DNA of 64,000 nt, from contig NZ_JAJNMP010000001.1 in NCBI RefSeq assembly GCF_021044935.1, forward strand, positions 1,178,001-1,242,000, read 5' to 3'. Positions 61,194 to 64,000 of the stretch are shown piece after piece. Position 1 is the stretch's first letter, and every line of letters starts with the position of its first letter. Position numbers and translations under genes: made by a program. This stretch comes from Agromyces cavernae. Its GTDB lineage: Bacteria; Actinomycetota; Actinomycetes; Actinomycetales; Microbacteriaceae. The notes below the pieces were generated by a model. The model ran no database searches. It worked only from the letters and a program-made list of their open reading frames with translations, and was not told the origin of the DNA.

Positions 61194-61212
61194 CGCGGCG
61201 TGGGACATCCGT

Positions 61213-61221
61213 TGCTATGCT
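61213..61221 (+). promoter_or_regulatory. Extended -10 promoter of the riboswitch-glyA transcript
   Basis: TGCTATGCT: a TGn extension directly before TATGCT. Start near 61228, one base before the first pairing of the ZTP aptamer. No convincing -35. Confidence 0.55.
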
Positions 61222-61224
61222 TGC

Positions 61225-61305
61225 GTTCGTCGCGACTGGCGTTGAGATGGGTTCCCATCGGGGAGCGACCTGGCACGCACCGACCGCACGCCTGGGCCGG
61301 TACGG
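61225..61305 (+). ncRNA. ZTP (pfl) riboswitch
   Basis: The aptamer has every conserved element: GTCGC (61229-61233) pairs with GCGAC (61265-61269); the ACTGGCG stretch follows the first strand; GATGG-GTTC-CCATC (61246-61259) forms the internal hairpin; CGGGGAGCGAC closes the first domain; and CGCCTGGGC (61289-61297) is the second conserved domain that makes the pseudoknot. The class senses ZMP/ZTP, which builds up when 10-formyl-THF is short, and turns on one-carbon genes. Here it precedes glyA-folD. No clear downstream terminator, so control may be at translation or by an atypical terminator. Confidence 0.95.
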
Positions 61306-61373
61306 ATGCCTCGTGGCGCGAGTCGCACGAGGCAGCACCCTCGTTTGGTCCGTACCGTCAGAAGGAGCCAGTC

Positions 61374-62648
61374 TTGGCCGAGTCCGTCTTCAACGCCCCC
61401 CTCTCCGAGGTCGATCCCGAGATCGCCGAGGTGCTCGAGCTCGAGCTCGGTCGCCAGCGCGACTACCTCGAGATGATCGCGAGTGAGAACTTCGTCCCGG
61501 TCTCGGTGCTGCAGTCGCAGGGTTCGGTGCTCACGAACAAGTACGCCGAGGGATACCCGGGTCGTCGCTACTACGGCGGCTGCGAGTACGTCGACGTCGC
61601 CGAGTCGCTCGCGATCGAGCGTGCCAAGAGCCTGTTCGGCGCCGAGTACGCGAACGTGCAGCCCCACTCGGGCGCCACCGCCAACGCCGCCGTGCTGTCG
61701 GCCATCGCCACGCCCGGCGACACGATCCTCGGGCTCGAGCTCGCGCACGGCGGTCACCTCACCCACGGCATGCGGCTCAACTTCTCGGGCAAGCTCTACA
61801 ACGCCGTCGCCTACGGCGTCGACCCCGAGACGTTCGTCGTCGACATGAACGTCGTGCGCGACAAGGCCCTCGAGCACAAGCCGCAGGTCATCATCGCGGG
61901 CTGGTCGGCGTACCCGCGCCAGCTCGACTTCGCCGCCTTCCGCGAGATCGCCGACGAGGTCGGCGCCAAGCTCTGGGTCGACATGGCGCACTTCGCGGGC
62001 CTCGTCGCCGCGGGCCTGCACCCGAACCCGGTGCCCTTCGCCGACGTCGTGTCGTCGACCGTGCACAAGACGATCGGCGGCCCCCGGTCGGGCTTCATCG
62101 TCGCGCGCGACATGGAGCTCGCGAAGAAGCTCAACTCCAACGTGTTCCCAGGCCAGCAGGGCGGCCCGCTGATGCACGTCATCGCGGCGAAGGCCACGGC
62201 GTTCAAGATCGCGGCCTCGGCCGAGTTCAAGGACCGCCAGGAGCGCACCGTGCGGGGCGCGAAGATCCTCGCCGACCGCCTCACGGCCGACGACTCGCGC
62301 GCCGCCGGCGTCGACGTGCTCACGGGCGGCACCGACGTGCACCTCGTGCTCGCCGACCTGCGCAACTCCGCCATGGACGGCCAGCAGGCCGAAGACCTGC
62401 TGCACGAGGCGCTCATCACCGTGAACCGCAACGCGGTGCCGTTCGACCCGCGCCCGCCGATGGTCACCTCGGGCCTGCGCATCGGCACGCCCGCGCTCGC
62501 CACCCGCGGGTTCGGCGACGCCGAGTTCACCGAGGTCGCCGACATCATCGCACTGGCTCTGCAGGGCGAAGCGGATGTCCCGGCGCTGCGCGCCCGCGTC
62601 GAGGCCCTCACGGCGCGGTTCCCGCTGTACCCCGGCCTGGCGCAGTAG
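61374..62648 (+). CDS. glyA: Serine hydroxymethyltransferase
   Basis: 424 residues. The TTG at 61374 is chosen: AAGGAG lies 6 bases upstream and the product begins [20 protein letters not shown]. The PLP lysine is in [32 protein letters not shown] and [11 protein letters not shown] are the usual substrate and PLP segments. It makes glycine and 5,10-methylene-THF from serine. Expression is controlled by the ZTP riboswitch just upstream. folD starts 8 bases after the stop. Confidence 0.98.
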   Translation: MAESVFNAPLSEVDPEIAEVLELELGRQRDYLEMIASENFVPVSVLQSQGSVLTNKYAEGYPGRRYYGGCEYVDVAESLAIERAKSLFGAEYANVQPHSGATANAAVLSAIATPGDTILGLELAHGGHLTHGMRLNFSGKLYNAVAYGVDPETFVVDMNVVRDKALEHKPQVIIAGWSAYPRQLDFAAFREIADEVGAKLWVDMAHFAGLVAAGLHPNPVPFADVVSSTVHKTIGGPRSGFIVARDMELAKKLNSNVFPGQQGGPLMHVIAAKATAFKIAASAEFKDRQERTVRGAKILADRLTADDSRAAGVDVLTGGTDVHLVLADLRNSAMDGQQAEDLLHEALITVNRNAVPFDPRPPMVTSGLRIGTPALATRGFGDAEFTEVADIIALALQGEADVPALRARVEALTARFPLYPGLAQ

Positions 62649-62656
62649 GTTCCACC

Positions 62657-63541
62657 ATGACCGCCATCACCCTCGACGGCGTCGCGACCGCGGCGGCCGT
62701 GAAGCAGGAGCTCGCCTCGCGCATCGCACTGCTGCGCGCCCACGGGGTGGTGCCGGGTCTCGGCACGCTGCTCGTCGGCGACGACCCCGGCTCGAAGTCG
62801 TACGTGGCGGGCAAGCACCGCGACTGCGCCGAGGTGGGCATCGAGTCCATCCGCGTCGACTTGCCCGCCTCGGCGACCACGGCCGACGTGCGCGCCGCGA
62901 TCCGCGACCTCAACGCCGCGTCCGAGGTCACCGGGTACATCGTGCAGCTGCCGCTGCCCGCGGGGCACGACGAGAACGCGATGCTCGAGCTCATCGACCC
63001 CGACAAGGACGCCGACGGCCTGCACCCGACGAACCTCGGCCGGCTCGTGCTCGGCATCGAGGGTGAGCTGCACTCGCCGCTGCCGTGCACGCCGGCGGGC
63101 ATCGTCGAGATGCTGCGGCGCTACGACGTGCCGATCCGCGGACGGCACGTCACGGTGATCGGTCGCGGCCTCACGGTCGGCCGTCCGCTCGGACTGCTCT
63201 TCACCCGCAAGGGCCTCGACGCGACCGTGACCCTGACGCACTCCCGCACCGTCGACCTCGCGGCCGAGGTGCACCGGGCCGACATCGTCGTCGCCGCCGT
63301 CGGCGTGCCGCACCTCGTGAAGCCCGAGTGGATCAGGCCGGGCGCCGCGGTGCTCGACGTCGGCATCACCCGCGTGCAAGACGAGGAGACCGGCAAGGGC
63401 CGGCTCACGGGCGACGTCGATCCCGCCGTCGCATCGGTCGCCGGGCACCTCTCGCCGAACCCCGGTGGGGTCGGGCCGATGACCAGGGCCATGCTGCTCG
63501 CGAACGTCGTGAAGTCGGCCGAGTTCAAGCTGAACCGGTAG
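62657..63541 (+). CDS. folD: Bifunctional methylene-THF dehydrogenase / methenyl-THF cyclohydrolase
   Basis: 294 residues. Catalytic Lys in [39 protein letters not shown], the [10 protein letters not shown] signature and the Rossmann motif [16 protein letters not shown], ending [18 protein letters not shown]. It converts 5,10-methylene-THF from GlyA to 10-formyl-THF, the donor used by PurN and PurH. Co-transcribed with glyA under the riboswitch. Confidence 0.98.
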   Translation: MTAITLDGVATAAAVKQELASRIALLRAHGVVPGLGTLLVGDDPGSKSYVAGKHRDCAEVGIESIRVDLPASATTADVRAAIRDLNAASEVTGYIVQLPLPAGHDENAMLELIDPDKDADGLHPTNLGRLVLGIEGELHSPLPCTPAGIVEMLRRYDVPIRGRHVTVIGRGLTVGRPLGLLFTRKGLDATVTLTHSRTVDLAAEVHRADIVVAAVGVPHLVKPEWIRPGAAVLDVGITRVQDEETGKGRLTGDVDPAVASVAGHLSPNPGGVGPMTRAMLLANVVKSAEFKLNR

Positions 63542-63652
63542 CGCCGGGCGGCGTCCGGCGCGCTCGGCATCGGCCCGCTAGCCCGCCCGTCCGGCCTCCT
63601 CCCGGTCGCCCGGCGTTCACTCGTTGATCACCGGGCGGCAAATCGGCGCGCG

Positions 63653-63658
63653 TAGCTT
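63653..63658 (+). promoter_or_regulatory. -10 box of a probable leaderless promoter
   Basis: TAGCTT followed by exactly 6 bases and the ATG at 63665. Confidence 0.45.
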
Positions 63659-63664
63659 CGCGGC

Positions 63665-64000
63665 ATGTTCCCAGACGGGCGACGCACCGGTCGCGCCATG
63701 CCCCCCGCGGCGGGGGTCGTCGCGATCGTTCCCGCGCGAGGCGGCTCCAAGGGCCTCCCGGGCAAGAACCTCGCGCCCGTCGCGGGCGTACCGCTCATCA
63801 CCCGAACGATCCGCGCCGCGATCGGCGCGAGCCGCATCGACGCCGTGTTCGTGTCGACCGACGACGACCGCATCGCCGATGCGGCGCACGCCGAGGGCGC
63901 CGGGGTGATCCGCCGCCCGGTCGAGCTCGCGGGAGACACCGCGAGCTCCGAGTCGGCACTGCTGCACGCGCTCGACGAGATCGCCGCCGGCGCCGGAACC
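63665..64000 (+). CDS. CMP-acylneuraminate-type cytidylyltransferase (3' end outside window)
   Basis: The frame is open from the ATG at 63665 to the window end (112 residues). After a short basic lead it reads VVAIVPARGGSKGLPGKNLAPVAG, the CTP-binding signature of NeuA/KdsB-like nucleotidyltransferases, with VFVSTDDDRIADAA further on. Enzymes of this group activate sialic, legionaminic or pseudaminic acids with CMP for surface glycans. A surface nonulosonic-acid locus may follow outside the window (inference). An internal ATG at 63698 is a possible alternative start. Confidence 0.9.
   Translation, partial: MFPDGRRTGRAMPPAAGVVAIVPARGGSKGLPGKNLAPVAGVPLITRTIRAAIGASRIDAVFVSTDDDRIADAAHAEGAGVIRRPVELAGDTASSESALLHALDEIAAGAGT

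Noticed and set aside
1..64000. tRNA, rRNA, transposase or prophage genes
   Set aside because: None recognised on either strand by reading; a tRNAscan or profile search would be needed to exclude them formally.

Overview
This is a high-GC (roughly 70%) stretch of actinobacterial chromosome. Gene content, the preference for GTG and TTG starts, many 4-nt ATGA/GTGA gene overlaps and very short or absent 5' leaders point to the family Microbacteriaceae, probably Agromyces or a close relative. That placement is an inference from recall, not from a search. No rRNA, tRNA, CRISPR array, prophage or insertion sequence was seen. Coding density is near 95%.

Layout. 1-12.0 kb is core metabolism: the end of sucC, sucD, a secreted Ig-repeat protein, three membrane proteins (the third a DUF6350/PerM homologue), purN-purH, a Leu/Phe/Val-type dehydrogenase and a membrane-anchored dimethylargininase-like protein. 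From memory, the order sucC-sucD-(extra genes)-PerM-purN-purH matches the mycobacterial locus Rv0951-Rv0957. 12.1-19.8 kb is a leftward MacB/FtsX-type ABC system with two large permeases and two ATPases. 20.0-24.0 kb is a rightward heterodimeric ABC exporter preceded by a 27-codon leader ORF with a perfect Shine-Dalgarno sequence, too short for routine gene calling. 24.1-32.6 kb holds a PLP-fold decarboxylase homologue that lacks the PLP lysine, a LuxR-type two-component system, an alkyltransferase-like protein, a GNAT acetyltransferase, NADP-isocitrate dehydrogenase behind three helically phased palindromes, and a P1B-type metal ATPase behind a small repeat cluster.

32.7-40.6 kb and 46.0-57.4 kb are two amino-sugar catabolic regions. 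The first (ROK repressor, ABC importer, GH3 N-acetylhexosaminidase, ROK kinase, nagB) looks like a GlcNAc/chitobiose pathway but lacks nagA. The second (nagA-type deacetylase, DeoR regulator, class II ketose-bisphosphate aldolase, PfkB kinase, ROK kinase, SIS protein, divergent ABC importer, nearby GH20 hexosaminidase) has every step expected for N-acetylgalactosamine use through tagatose-6-phosphate. The only deacetylase in the window may serve both pathways. Between them lie a TetR/membrane-protein pair, a YrdB-like protein, purU and an unusual gene fusing an ECF sigma factor, a zinc-finger anti-sigma segment, a membrane anchor and an extracytoplasmic Ig-like domain.

57.5-61.1 kb is a second two-component system coupled to two membrane proteins, one carrying a DJ-1/PfpI domain outside the membrane. 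61.2-63.5 kb is the one-carbon operon glyA-folD under a clear ZTP riboswitch, which fits with purN, purH and purU elsewhere in the window. The window ends inside a CMP-acylneuraminate-type cytidylyltransferase gene.

The strongest leads for new biology are the leader ORF/attenuator upstream of the exporter, the sigma/anti-sigma/Ig fusion, the lysine-less decarboxylase homologue, the membrane-fused dimethylargininase and an over-represented octamer CGGATGTC.
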